A DNA stretch of 64,000 nucleotides from Anisodus tanguticus (taxonomy: Eukaryota; Streptophyta; Magnoliopsida; Solanales; Solanaceae), in NCBI GenBank assembly GCA_034509755.1, contig CM067548.1:13902018-13966017 (forward strand), written 5' to 3'. The number at the start of each line of letters is the position of its first letter. Positions within the stretch are counted from its first letter, which is position 1. The notes below the pieces were generated by a model that did no database searches, was not told where the DNA came from, and worked only from the letters and a program-made list of their open reading frames with translations. Of this stretch, positions 10,731 to 21,690 are shown in pieces. The position numbers were made by a program, and so were the translations under genes.

Positions 10731-12078
10731 TTTATGTATTTTCTTTTTGTTAGTTGATTTTAGTGAATTTTGTTGTTTTTGTACTTTTTGATGTTTGCTG
10801 TTTGTTAGGATTTCAAGGTCCTAAGGAAGGAATATAGGGGGAAAATGTTCAAGTGCAATAGTGAAAATATGGATCGTACAATTTTGTATGGATCATACTT
10901 TTTCACCGTCTTTGAAGCGATGCAAAAAGATGCTCATTGTTTTGTTGGCATCAATGACTCCAGGATTATACGAACCATACAAAATTGTATGGTCACTTCT
11001 ATGGTCCATACTTTTTCGTGCCACGTTATTTAATGAACTTATGTAAGTATCTAGAAAGGGAACCGTATAATTTTTTACGCACCGTACAATTTTGTATGGG
11101 GCATACTTTTGTCACGACAGTCCGAGGAAAAGGTTAAAACATCACCTATAGTTTATTCTCCCACTTCAACTCAAAAATTCAAACAAAACCAACTCATTCC
11201 CACTCTCTCCCAGTCCCTGCGCATAAACCCTAAGCACATACCTATGCATCTATAACTTGCTCGCTACTTTTCTCTTGAAGAATTACAATTGATCAGGTAT
11301 GTTGATATTTTAAATCCCATTTGGACGCATTCTAATGGTGATGAGTAGGGATGTTGCTTATTATTGACTATGGTTAGAAAAATTGCACCTAGGACTTATG
11401 AATTGAAAAGGGATAATTGTTTTGTTGTGCAATATGTTAAATTATTTGGTTGGGGTTGGGAACTTGGTATGTTTGTTGTAAAATAGGGCTCATGGGGACT
11501 AAGGTATCACAACCTCATTGAGTCGAAGGGCATGTTAATCAACAATCCTGTTAAATCATTATGCCCGCCAACTGTTCGTTAAATTGATTATGAGAATACT
11601 ATGATAACAGAGAGTGAAATCTGAGTAACTTCCATTGGGTCGAAGGGCATTCCGATAAACAACTTCAACCTTGGAGTTTGAAATTTTTATGCCCGCCAAT
11701 GGTCCGATAATGTACCAAGGAGAGAGATCATATGAAAAATGGTGAAGTCTGAGTAACCTGAGCCCCGATAACCCAAATCAAGCACATTTGAGAATCTATT
11801 AATTGTGTATGCAATGTATATGATATGATGCAGGTTTGTTTGAACACTTAAGCATGGTACCGTACAAATTTTTACGGTCCGTATAAATTTTTTACAGATC
11901 GTATAATTTTGTACAGTCCGTCAAATTATTTGTACGATTTGTCCTTTTTTATACGATTCGTACATAATTGTATGGCATGTATAACTACAATAGTACTGCC
12001 ACCTGCAAATAATCAAATAATGTTCGTATTGCTTCTTTTCTAATTTGTTTAGTGTATAATAATTGTCCCTCTTCAGGT
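10731..12078 (+). other. Athila spacer with repeated GTAC palindromes
   Basis: A long non-coding stretch between pol and ORF3. It holds two clusters (10868-11110 and 11856-11985) of near-palindromic words of the type CCGTACAAnnTTGTACGG and variants, and a duplicated block of about 125 bp (11506-11757). Upstream of ORF3 is a pyrimidine-rich run ending TCCCTCTTCAG, a good match to a splice acceptor. The two overlapping open frames at 10845-11046 arise from the repeats and are not considered genes. Confidence 0.55.
11506..11757 (+). repeat. Two-copy imperfect direct repeat, about 125 bp
   Basis: Copy 1 (about 11506-11629) and copy 2 (about 11630-11757) share GTCGAAGGGCAT, a variable middle, ATGCCCGCCAA, a GATAA-like word and the ending TCTGAGTAAC. 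In each copy GGGCAT and ATGCCC form an inverted pair about 40-45 bases apart. Confidence 0.6.
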
Positions 12079-14010
12079 ATGCCTCCAAAAGCCACCAACA
12101 AGAGAGGTGGCGGGTCCAAGCCAACAGAGAAAGGTCAGGGTAAAGGCAGAGTAGAAATACAAACACGGTTTCATGATGAGGTATCTGACCAAGAGGAGGA
12201 AGTCATTCCGTTAAATAAAAACATGGCCTTCGCAGCATCCCTACCCAGCCAAGCAACTTCATCACAGGATTCCTCCCAGTCTGAAGAAGAGTAATCATTC
12301 TCATCCCAATCTAGTGATGGAGAGACTGCCCAGGCAAGTGAGTCGGCTATTAAATCTCCTGCCACCTCTTCGGACCCAAATAGTGATGAAAAAGGGAGAG
12401 CTCATAAAATACGGAGTATGCAAGTTGAGGAAGATAACTTTCGATTTACTATGTAGCAGGATCCAAAGCATTATTCGAACATGGGATATAATTGAAGAAG
12501 AAGGCAAAGAACCCGCAGTAGAGTATATGAGAGGAGCGGCTGATCAACTTCTCTGGGTTAGAGGTCCTCCCTCGCGCGTTTGGGACATTGGAATGGTACA
12601 AGCTTACTAGTATCAGTGACCTCGGTGAGTATTGCCCGATTCTTGTTCAAGAGTTCTATGCTGCATATAGTGCCACATTAAACAAATTGAAGAAATATAT
12701 TCTTCAGAATGTTGAGAAAATTGATGAAGTTGTGGTTCGAGGTGTCAAAGTAGATATATCCAGCAATGCCATAAACATATTCTACTTCAGAGATGAGTAT
12801 GTTGCACCATCATAGAAGGTTGAGCTGACTAATAAACTAAATTGAATAAAGGTAGAAGCTATACTTTAATGGGTGGCTACGACGATAACGAAAGACAATC
12901 CATCGACTTGGTTAACGAATAGGAAGGAAATGATTTACAAAAGAACTTTGACTCTCGAGGCTAAATTTTGGTGGAGTATTATGTAGTTTAGAGCACTTTC
13001 TACTCAGACCAACAACATACTCACACTAGATCGAGTTGTGATAGTCGCAACATTAATGTCCATGTATCCAGTTAACTTTGGGAAATGTATTGCTGAAGAG
13101 ATTCAATTTAAATCACTCCAGCCGGCTACCTCATTGAGTTTTCTATGCCTCATCACTGTGCTCTGTCGGTAAGCGAATGTTCCAAGCCTACCTCATAGAG
13201 ACCACTACATTCCGGTGGCACATGTTTATGACATGAGGAAGAGCAAGGATGAAACCCTTAGGGAATTCTAGGATGTTGATGATTCACTGTCAGTGATGCT
13301 TGGGGGTCATGAGAAGACTCAGGCTGATCCTACTTCTAGGGACGCAGATGATGCCACCATAGAGGTATCTTTTGCCACAATTGCCTCGGTCACTAAGGTT
13401 GCATCTTCCATCACTACTATGCTACTGACTCCAGCCCTATTCTTTCAGCGAGTCAGACACCTTCAGTCACTTAGCCACAGACTGCGTCAAGGGCGGTTGA
13501 TCCCTTCGCATTCACCAAGGAAAATTTCAAAAAAATTGCCATCAAGGCAGAAATGGTTGATTAGCAGACAACCATTATCATGGGGAAAATTTGTAAGTTT
13601 GTGGCAAAGGAGATTAGCGTAGCCGTTGAGCCTTTGACGATATCTACAAAGCAGTTTCATGAGGTGCTACACGCCAGACTAGATGATTTTGTGATTAGGC
13701 TAGTCGCACTCGAGAGATCCAACCCGAGTAGCGATGTGGGGTCACTTAAGGAGGAGTTGTGATAGTTGAGGGTTGCCGTTCAGGCAATGCAGGACCGAGA
13801 TCAGATTATTTTGGAGGATTACACTCCTACAACACAAAAGGACATAGTATCATTGATACATGTCAAGAACTTGATAGATGATGATGATTCTCCCACAGAT
13901 CCTAAAGGCAAGAGGAAATGAGATGCAGTAGATCCTTCGGGTAATGAGATATTAGAGACAACCAGGACTAGGTTGCACCGAGAGGAGGAGCAGTTATATA
14001 AATAGCCTTG
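12079..14010 (+). pseudogene. Athila third ORF (env-position, plant transposon domain)
   Basis: A third coding region after integrase, in the position of the so-called env-like ORF of Athila. The start is ATG at 12079 (PPKATNKRGGGSKP), 3 bases after a CTTCAG acceptor-like site. The first 70 residues are basic then Ser/Glu-rich. 12588-12815 carries the recognisable part: QEFYAAYSATLNKLKK, then VVVRGVKVDISSNAINIFYF, typical of the putative plant transposon protein domain found in Athila ORF3s. Later frames (13293-13762) are Ser/Thr-rich and look like its C-terminal region. Stops at 12292 and beyond break it. No signal peptide or clear membrane segment is visible, so an envelope role is not supported here. 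Confidence 0.6.
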
Positions 14011-15754
14011 CAGAAGTCCATATTTTATAGTCACCCCCACCATTCACCAGCAAGGTTGTGGGTGCCTCGTCCAACCGTGTACCAACCGGAGTGACCTTGT
14101 CTAACTCGTTACCCCTGCTAGTTCTAGAGTTTACTATTGCTGATGTTGTGGATGATACCTTGGAGGATGCATAGTCTCTATATGAGCAGCACGCCTAGGG
14201 AACCTCAGGTTGTTCTTACCCTCTTGCACTTATTTTGATGCATTGGGGACAATGCATGACCTTTTGGTTGGAGTGGGGCTACTTGATTTGTATTGTGTCT
14301 TGTTTTATATATATGTCTAGGACCCCCTCGACTTTTCTTTGCCATGATTCTTTTTCGAGGGGTTTTATTTCTATTGAACCTGGTATGTTCAGATCGTGTT
14401 TAGATAGAATAATGTAATTATGACTTATGTAGTGGTGGTTTGAGTAACCTATGGCATATACAATATTTTGAAATTGAAATAGTCCCCTCATAATTTTTAT
14501 GTTGTGTACTCGAAATGTGTTGCTTAATTGACATGCATGATTCTTTTTATGGCATTAAGAGTATTGTGTTACCTTGTGTGTTGAATGCTTAACGGAGAAG
14601 TCAAATCGAGTTAGTAGATCAATCCTTATGCTAGTGTGTGTGAGTTGCTAGTATGTGTTCGCCTGCTATATATGCAATCTAGAACTTGCATGGTTAGTCA
14701 TGTTTTGTTTCTAAGGATAGGTGAGCTGTTGAAACGATCTTAGGCCTTGTTTGTATGATTCTGAATCCTTTTGCCTTTCATAAGTTTAACCCGTGTACAT
14801 AAAGTATCTCTAGTTTCCCATTTTGAGCCTTTAAGCCTATTCTTTGACTAGCCACTAACGAGCCTTTATCCTTTGTTCGAAATATCCCTATTTTTGCACC
14901 CATTCCCTCCTTGACACTTCATAATGTTGAAAGAAGAGGCTAAAAGCCTAAGTTCGGGGTATTGTGTGAAATATGGGGAAAATGAGGCTTAAGCCTAAAG
15001 TTTGGGAGTGAATGCGAGTTACCTAGTACATGAAACGGTGTGGTTGTTGTAAATAATTAGAGAAAAAAATTTAAAAGAAAAGAAAAGAAAAATGCTGAAA
15101 ATGTAGCACAAAAAGAGATAGAAATAAAGTAGCAAATAACCCACACCGAGGTAGCAAGATCAAAAAAGAGGAAATAAAGGTCATAAAAGGTGAATGAAGT
15201 GTAGTGTTCAAGGAGGGTAATACACTAATATCCAAATATATATCCTACCAGTCCCTAATCCTACATTACAAGCTAGAAAAAGTTCTAATGTGATCACAGT
15301 CGAATTGTCCAAAGTTGAAGACATTGAAAATAAGGATAAGCATATGGTATTTGCATGTGTAGTTTGAGAACTTCTTTGTGAGTGTGAGTGTTTCTCTTAT
15401 TTATAGTCCCTTGTCCAGTGTAGTTGTATAAATGTCTGTTGGGACATTCTTTGGTCTATGTGAGGGCTTAAGGGTTGGTAAATTTTTGAAATTGATTGAC
15501 TTTTCAGACGTTGGGATTCATATGCATAATGGTTTCTGTAATAACTTTGTGTCATTGATTGAAGCTTCATCATGAGTTACAATAATTTTGAGTCATACAT
15601 CTTGTGTAATAGTGAGGATGTGAGGGGAGTCACATGTGTACGAAGTATGTGCAGGTAGTTACTAGCCAAAACTATTGTAGACATTCTTACTTTTTAATAT
15701 CTTAGGCATCTGTGTTAGTATAATTTGTTGTGTTAGTTTCTTGAGGACAAGCAA
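14011..15754 (+). other. Athila 3' non-coding region
   Basis: About 1.7 kb without a credible coding frame, between ORF3 remains and the polypurine tract. It contains two near-PPT words (CCTAAGTTCGGGGTATTG near 14948 and CCTAAAGTTTGGGAGTG near 14994) and an A/G-rich block at 15050-15190. Long 3' untranslated spacers are usual for Athila. Confidence 0.55.
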
Positions 15755-15774
15755 AGACTTTAAGTTGGGGGTGT
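15755..15774 (+). other. Athila polypurine tract
   Basis: The stretch just before the 3' LTR contains AAGTTGGGGGTG, preceded by GAGGACAAGCAAAGACTTT, the usual Athila plus-strand primer context. The LTR start TGATGTGCCG follows at once. Confidence 0.65.
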
Positions 15775-16464
15775 TGATGTGCCGTAAAATTACGACACAT
15801 TTGATGCCTTTTGACGATAAGTGTTACTTGTTTTTAAGCAAGTTTATGCCGTTTTGATGTGTTCTGGTTATGTTTCTGGTAAATGACAACAAAAAGGAAA
15901 GAATAAGGAAATTTTACCAAAGTTCCACTGATTCAGAGTTGTAATCACCGTACAATTAAATCATACGAGTGACGCTGAGGCAGAATGTTGGAAATCTGAG
16001 AAAGATAATGATGGTGGATTTGTATGGACCGTACTTCCCACCGTACATTTATGGCTACTTGACTAAAGAACAAGAGAAATAGGAATTGTACAGACCATAC
16101 TTATTTGTACAGACCGTACAAATTGGGCGTCGAAGTAGAGCGTATAAGTTTATAAGGACCATTCTTATTTCTACGATCCATACCTTGTGGCGTCGGGGCA
16201 GTTTTGTCAGATTTTAATTCTGAATTTTTGGACTTGTATAAATATTTTTTAGTAATTTGTGGATCATCGATATCTATTTTAAGACTTGTCTCGATAGTAG
16301 TGAGTACTAAGAATAGTTTTAAGGTTTCAAGAACAAGATTCCATACTTTAATCTTCTTTATCTAATTGTAAGTTTCAATGAATACTTTATTTCTTTGCTT
16401 TGTCATCAATACTATGAGTAGCTAAACTTAATACTAAGGTTGTGAACCCAATGATAGGTGTTAT
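15775..16464 (+). repeat. Athila 3' LTR, truncated at its 3' side
   Basis: Begins TGATGTGCCGTAAAATTACG, matching the 5' remnant at 5219. It contains at least five GTAC-type palindromic words (15945-16190). It ends without the expected CA at 16464, where the next LTR starts, so its 3' end is missing. Confidence 0.7.
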
Positions 16465-18486
16465 TGTTACATCCCACAATTTTGCGTATGATCGAATGTA
16501 TAGTTAGTTGATTTGAGCTCCGGCAAACTGAGCCCCTCTCCGAAGGTTACGCATGACGTATATGAGTGTGGTGGAGGTATATGGAAGGTTGGAAGTCAAT
16601 TGGATTAAAGAAAACACATCTCGACAACGTTTGACAAAAATTAAACGATACGTTAAACGTTTTACCCCATGAAAGCATTTCTACCTCGTGGATAGGGCAG
16701 CGGATTAAGGCTACCCCTCAGCCACCGTTCTTCCACCATATGCAGTGGGAGATGCGGCCGCAGACCACCATCTGCATTGCATATCCACCCACACATGGGA
16801 TGTGGTGGGGAGTACTATTTAAGCCAAAAAATCGGTGGTTTCTTGTCTTCATTTCATTTTAGACCCTAAACACTCTCAAACATTCCCCAAAGGTTCCTAC
16901 ATCATCTAGGGTCCATTCCAAACCAAGATTTAAAGGAAATTATCCATGGAAGATGCATGAAAAAAGGGCAGACCGGTGTACTAAGCTCCCGCTATGTGCG
17001 GGGTCCGGTGAAAGGCCGGACTACAAGGGCCTATTGTACGCAACCTTACCTCATATATCTGCAAGAGGATGTTTCCACGGCTTGAACCCATGCCCTCTTG
17101 GTCACATGGCAGCAACTTTACCAATTACTCCATGGATGATCCATGAAAGATTAGAAATCTCCTTAATGGCAAAGGGAAGTGGAGAATCTTCTTGACCTTG
17201 GAGAATAGCTCATAATGCAAGTTCTTTTGGCTGGTGTAAGGTAAGATCTTGATGTTCTTAATGATCTTTAGCTTCTCATAACATATTCGAAGTTATTCAT
17301 AAAGGAAACTTGTGAAGGTTAAGCCAAAACACCATGAAAGAATTGCTATGGTTCTTGGATTGTTCCTAAGTAAGCTTTGAGATGATCATAACTAAAAGTT
17401 GAAGGATGTAGTGTTAGAGATTATGGAGTATGAGCAATAATCTTGTTGTTAATTATGTTATTGTGATTGTTATTGATGTTGTGTTAAAAATAAAGTCATA
17501 GCACGATTGATAACCTTGGACACCATAACATGAGAACATGCCTTCTAGGTGATCAACGAAATGTCGTAGTGCATCGATTCTTGATCTATAGATTCTGTCT
17601 TGACTCGAATCATCTATATTATGTAGATAATAGTTCATAAATCTCTTGAGAGTGAAGCAAGGCATTGGTAGTGAAGCAATGCAGGTATGTAAGGCTATCA
17701 CCTTCTTTCAAAAGCATGAAATCTAAAGTATTTATCATTTTCAAAAAGAAACGTCAAAAGAATCACTTTGTTCATATTTCGATCATCCCTTGTCGGGAGT
17801 AGTTCTCTTATTATTATTGTGTTCCATTCTCATGGTTGGTTGGTTGTTCATCCAAGTATTGTTAGTCTCCGAAAAGGAGTTCAGTATAGTTTCAGAGTTC
17901 ATTGTTCGCCCTAAGTGACATACAGGTTATCAGAGTACCAGGTTGCCTTTCTTTTCCCTACTTTACAACTTATGTTTTCATACTACTTTTTATAATTTAC
18001 ATACCAGTACATTTCATTTGTACTGACGTCCCGTTGGCCGGGGCGCTACATTTCATGTTGTAGATTCAGGTAGAGTTGTATATACACCTCCCTAGTAGGA
18101 GCTGGTTGAGTTTTGCGAATTGAGTGGTAAGCTTTGCTCCACCTGAAGCTACTGAGTCAAAGTCATAAGCTTAGTTTTGGTACAGATGCAGGTTATGGGT
18201 AGGTTGGGGCCCTGTCCCGACCAAATTACATTTATATTTTTCTTAGAAGCTTATAGATTGGGTTGTATGTATAGTTGCCTTGTTGTGGCCCTATCGGCCT
18301 TACTGTATATGCACATTTGCCTTGTTGTCATTTTATCAGATTGTCACAATCAGTTTTCCCGTGTGTTGATCAATTTGAGGTCTTGGCGGCCCATATCATT
18401 GTATGCTCAGGTTATAATATTCAGGTGGTACACTCGGGCCGTTCAGGCACTGGATGTCATCCACACCCCCAGTTTAGGGTGTGACA
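16465..18486 (+). repeat. Tekay-type 5' LTR carrying an Au SINE
   Basis: Starts TGTTACATCCCACAATTTTG and ends AGTTTAGGGTGTGACA, with a PBS right after. The first part matches the LTR at 23253; the part after about 17880 does not. An Au SINE interrupts it at 16961-17129. Short frames inside (such as 16953-17195 and 18177-18509) are not genes. Confidence 0.75.
16961..17129 (+). mobile_element. Au SINE, full-length, with 17-bp TSD
   Basis: A 169-bp insert with the typical Au SINE text: CTAAGCTCCCGCTATGTGCG near the 5' end, GGGTCCGGTGAAAGGCCGGA, then TATTGTACGCAACCTTACC and the tRNA-like CTTGAACCCATG box toward the 3' half. It is flanked by CCATGGAAGATGCATGA (16944-16960) and CCATGGATGATCCATGA (17130-17146), a target duplication with two mismatches. 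The sister LTR at about 23731 has the empty site with a single copy. It would be transcribed by RNA polymerase III and mobilised by LINE proteins. Confidence 0.9.
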
Positions 18487-18502
18487 AACTTGGCATCAGA
18501 GC
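18487..18502 (+). other. Primer-binding site (initiator Met tRNA type)
   Basis: TTGGCATCAGAGC lies four bases after the LTR end. It differs by one base from the usual TGGTATCAGAGC complement of plant initiator methionine tRNA, which primes minus-strand synthesis. Confidence 0.7.
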
Positions 18503-21500
18503 AGGTTAGTCCTAGGGAGTTTACAAGCCGTGTCTAGCAGAGTCTTAGTTATGGGTGTGTTGTGCATCACACTTATAAGTGAGAGTGTGTCAGGCATTTA
18601 GTGATGGTTTATGTTCTTTCATCTCACAGATTGTGCAATAGATCAAAGTTGTAAGAATTGAGTCTACCTCGTGCTTTACAAAGTTTCAGTTCTGACATTA
18701 ACCAGAAAGACCTTGGTTAACTCGTATTCATAGCCACCCACTGAAAGATTCTGAGGAGATTGTTAATACGCCAGAGGTGCAAGTATTATATTGAAATTCC
18801 AGAGTGTGATCGAATGCCTCTCCTGTATACTGAGAAAGTGACGAAACTATGAAAGGGTGAAGTATTCATCTTAGAAATTTAGAAAGACTAAAGTGGAGGA
18901 AGCACTGAAAGTCTGAGATATAGAAGATTGTAATGAGGTCAGAAGTCAGATAGAGTTATGAAAGCCTTGCTATCCCATCTTCAGCGGTGATAGAATCACA
19001 GTGACGAGTATCCATTTCTGCTATTGATTTACTGACGTCACTGGACGTAGTTTTTCAAAGAAGTGGGGCCTCAGGACTTAGTAAGGATTTAAATCGATCC
19101 TCAACATGGACAGTACCAAAAAATAGTATGCTTAGGCAGCGATAACCCTCTTTTTGAGAATATGTACATGATGTGCCTGGAAGTCGTTAGATAGATATTA
19201 CCTTGCAAGACTTTAAAGATCTAGGGGACCAAGTATGGAATCCTTTGTATAAGAGGTAAATGTTTTCCTCAGTGTGACTCATGTCAGAAATAGAGAGGAA
19301 GAGGGAGTTGGACATAAGATATAATGCAAAGGTAAATGAAACATTGGGATGGATGTAAGAAATGACTGAAAGTCATGAGATAAAGTATGGTAAAATGATA
19401 AGTCGTGGCTAATAGATATAGAAAGCAATGAAAGCGGTAGTAGTTGGGACGTCAAGAGGAAGGTGTTATGAGTCAAAGTATCTATTATGAGATTTGATTA
19501 AGCCAGAAATCGACATGATAGGCCATCAAGATGAGTTATCCATTAAATCGAGAAACCATAATGTTGAGTTGATCCTTCAGATAAAATGGAATAAGAGTCA
19601 GACTCTCGAAATGATATGATAAGAGATATCGCAGAGTGGAAAGATAAGCAAGTAGGCAGTAAAGGAATGAACCTCCCCCTCCAAGGTTAACGTCTTTGTT
19701 ACTAGAATTAAGTATGTTAGTCATGAATGTGTAATACCTTATGCGAACGATTTAGTGACCCTGTTAAGGGATATTGCTTTAAGGTAAGTTGTGAGTCGTT
19801 AAAGGATTATAGATTATGATAAACGTCGATCTAATGACCTGGTATCTTAAAAAGGAAATCCCGGGTATATGGGATTAACCCATGGGAGATGGTATGAAAG
19901 AGAACTGACACAGACTCGTACGATAATTAGTAAGCAAATACAAAGGATTATAAAAAAAAAGGTTTTGCGATGACCAAGGTTGGTTACCCAGATTTTGTGG
20001 ATATGATATGAATGTCAAAGGATATGTACGTATTAATTAAGAAAGAAATAGTAGTGTACTCCCATTTAGAAAGGTTAAAACAACGACAACTACCATTAGA
20101 CGTATGTTATTTAAAAAGGAAAGCATGGAGAGTAATTAGAGATAAAAGCATACGTAGGCTCGAGAGGAGTACTCTGAATTTACGAATAAGAGGATAAGTC
20201 GATTTTCATCGAGAAAGAATGTATGCGAACCCTAGAAGAAGATGAGCTGAACAACCAGATAAACTATCCGACTATGCTATATTTATATTAAGGAGTGATC
20301 TTGGCACTTGAGGCTTTAATATCGCAAGCAAGCAACAACAATTCTCGAGAAGTATTTCGAGCAGGAAGTAATAGTAAGAAAGACTGGCATAAGGCGATCA
20401 AACTGAGGGGCTATGGAGCCTGGAAATGAAGACCAACGGTTAAAAATTATGCACATGGTGAACAAAAGGAGATGTAATGATATGAAGGATAAATGGTAAG
20501 ATATTAGAGGTATCTAAGATCCTGCAGGAATACATGATTACAAAATGGCTAAAAGCATATCGTTGGTAGATATATACTAAGAGAAAGAGAAGGATTTAAT
20601 TTGCATACAGATAGACACGACTCACCGGTAATGGTGATGGTGGAACAAGGACCAAGATTTGATCCCTGAGTGGAGCGTGAAACCAGACATATAAAGAACC
20701 TCTGAAGGGTAAACGTAGAGATCAGTTGATGCACTACAAAGTGCCTACTTAGAAGAAACAAGAAGATGAGGTTGTTTACACCTAAAGACCGGATGAGAAA
20801 GCTAAGCCCATGACTTAGGATCGGCAACAGTGAGCCCACGTTAGGAGAATAACCACAAGGACCTTCAATATAAAAGTTGAGATGAGTTTCTCTTACTAAT
20901 AAATAGCAACACCCTCTCGGGGGGGTCAAAATGGTATAAAGGCTTATGAGCCCTCTTAAAGAGAATAATGGTTCTGGGAAGTGAAAAATAAAGTAAGTAA
21001 GAAAAGGCAGACTCGTATAATGTTAATAAGTGTGATCCTCCTTATGAGAGAGAGTCTCAGAAGTTAAACTTCAGCAAGTGAGTATCCCACGAATATGGTG
21101 GAAAGAAAAGAGCATAGTATTGTTCCAGCTGACCGATCAAGAATCTGAACATGGTAGTAAATCAACAATGAATGTGTTAAATAGAACTCAGTGTTGTCCC
21201 TCTTTTAAGGGATGAAGTGGAAGATGATCGTATAAAAATTCGCTCTTATTGCCTTTCAGGGAGAACATTTTGTGGAACATAAGGATAGCTTTCAGCGCAG
21301 TCAAAAGATGAGATCTATAAATAAATTAGCCTATCTAGAGGACCGGAAATGAGCGGCTAGCCAAGAAGATTTAACAGATAGCAAGTTTAAGGATCAAATT
21401 TTAGGGCTTCGGTGATAACAGAGTCGTACGCAAGGGATACTAGTATCACCTAGATGGATAGCAAGAATGGAGTTGGAAGTTGATACTACCGGAAGACAAG

Positions 21501-21690
21501 GTTACGCGGTAACATAGACAATGGCAGAGTTAGAGCGAGACAGAGTTCTCAAATTACCAAATCAACACGGTGTCCCAAGTTTAGTTAGGTTATGAAACAA
21601 GATCGGAGTGGAAATGTCATGTTCCCGCTATTTTATTTGCCCGGATTTGATGAAAGTATACTGCAATATTAAAGTAAATAATTGATGTGG
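18503..21690 (+). other. Interior of the decayed chromovirus, no readable gene
   Basis: About 3.2 kb in the position of gag, protease and RT. I found no convincing motif on either strand; open frames are below 130 codons and lack domain signatures. The region is rich in GATA/AAGG words and frequent stops. By position it should be eroded gag-pol, but that is inference. Confidence 0.4.

Larger units (their letters stand above)
5219..16464 (+). mobile_element. Athila-type Ty3 LTR retrotransposon, degenerate
   Basis: An 11.2-kb Athila-like element in the order LTR remnant, gag, protease, RT, RNase H, integrase, spacer, third ORF, long non-coding 3' region, polypurine tract, 3' LTR. Family assignment rests on the gag block (YSLTGEARSWFEKLP), the linker and protease region, an RT with the ICNAPTTFQRCMM motif, the hairpin after pol, the ORF3 domain and the PPT/LTR junction. 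The 5' LTR is mostly deleted. The 3' LTR is cut where the Tekay-type LTR begins at 16465. All coding parts have stops or frameshifts and the RT catalytic motif is altered, so it is inactive. It interrupts the outer hAT remnant at 5218/5219. Confidence 0.85.

Noticed and set aside
10868..11110. Possible CRISPR-like or regular repeat array
   Set aside because: Spacing is irregular, the words are near-palindromic and diverged, and this is plant retrotransposon DNA.
12079..14010. Retroviral-type envelope gene
   Set aside because: Only the position suggests it. No signal peptide or membrane anchor is visible, and the recognisable part is a plant transposon domain.
16961..17129. tRNA gene
   Set aside because: The tRNA-like boxes belong to the Au SINE head, and the target duplication shows a retroposed insert.
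16953..17195. Small protein-coding gene
   Set aside because: It spans the SINE and LTR junctions and has no domain.
20549..20929. 126-codon antisense frame in the decayed chromovirus
   Set aside because: No recognised domain, hydrophobic and Ser-rich composition; expected by chance in this length of DNA.
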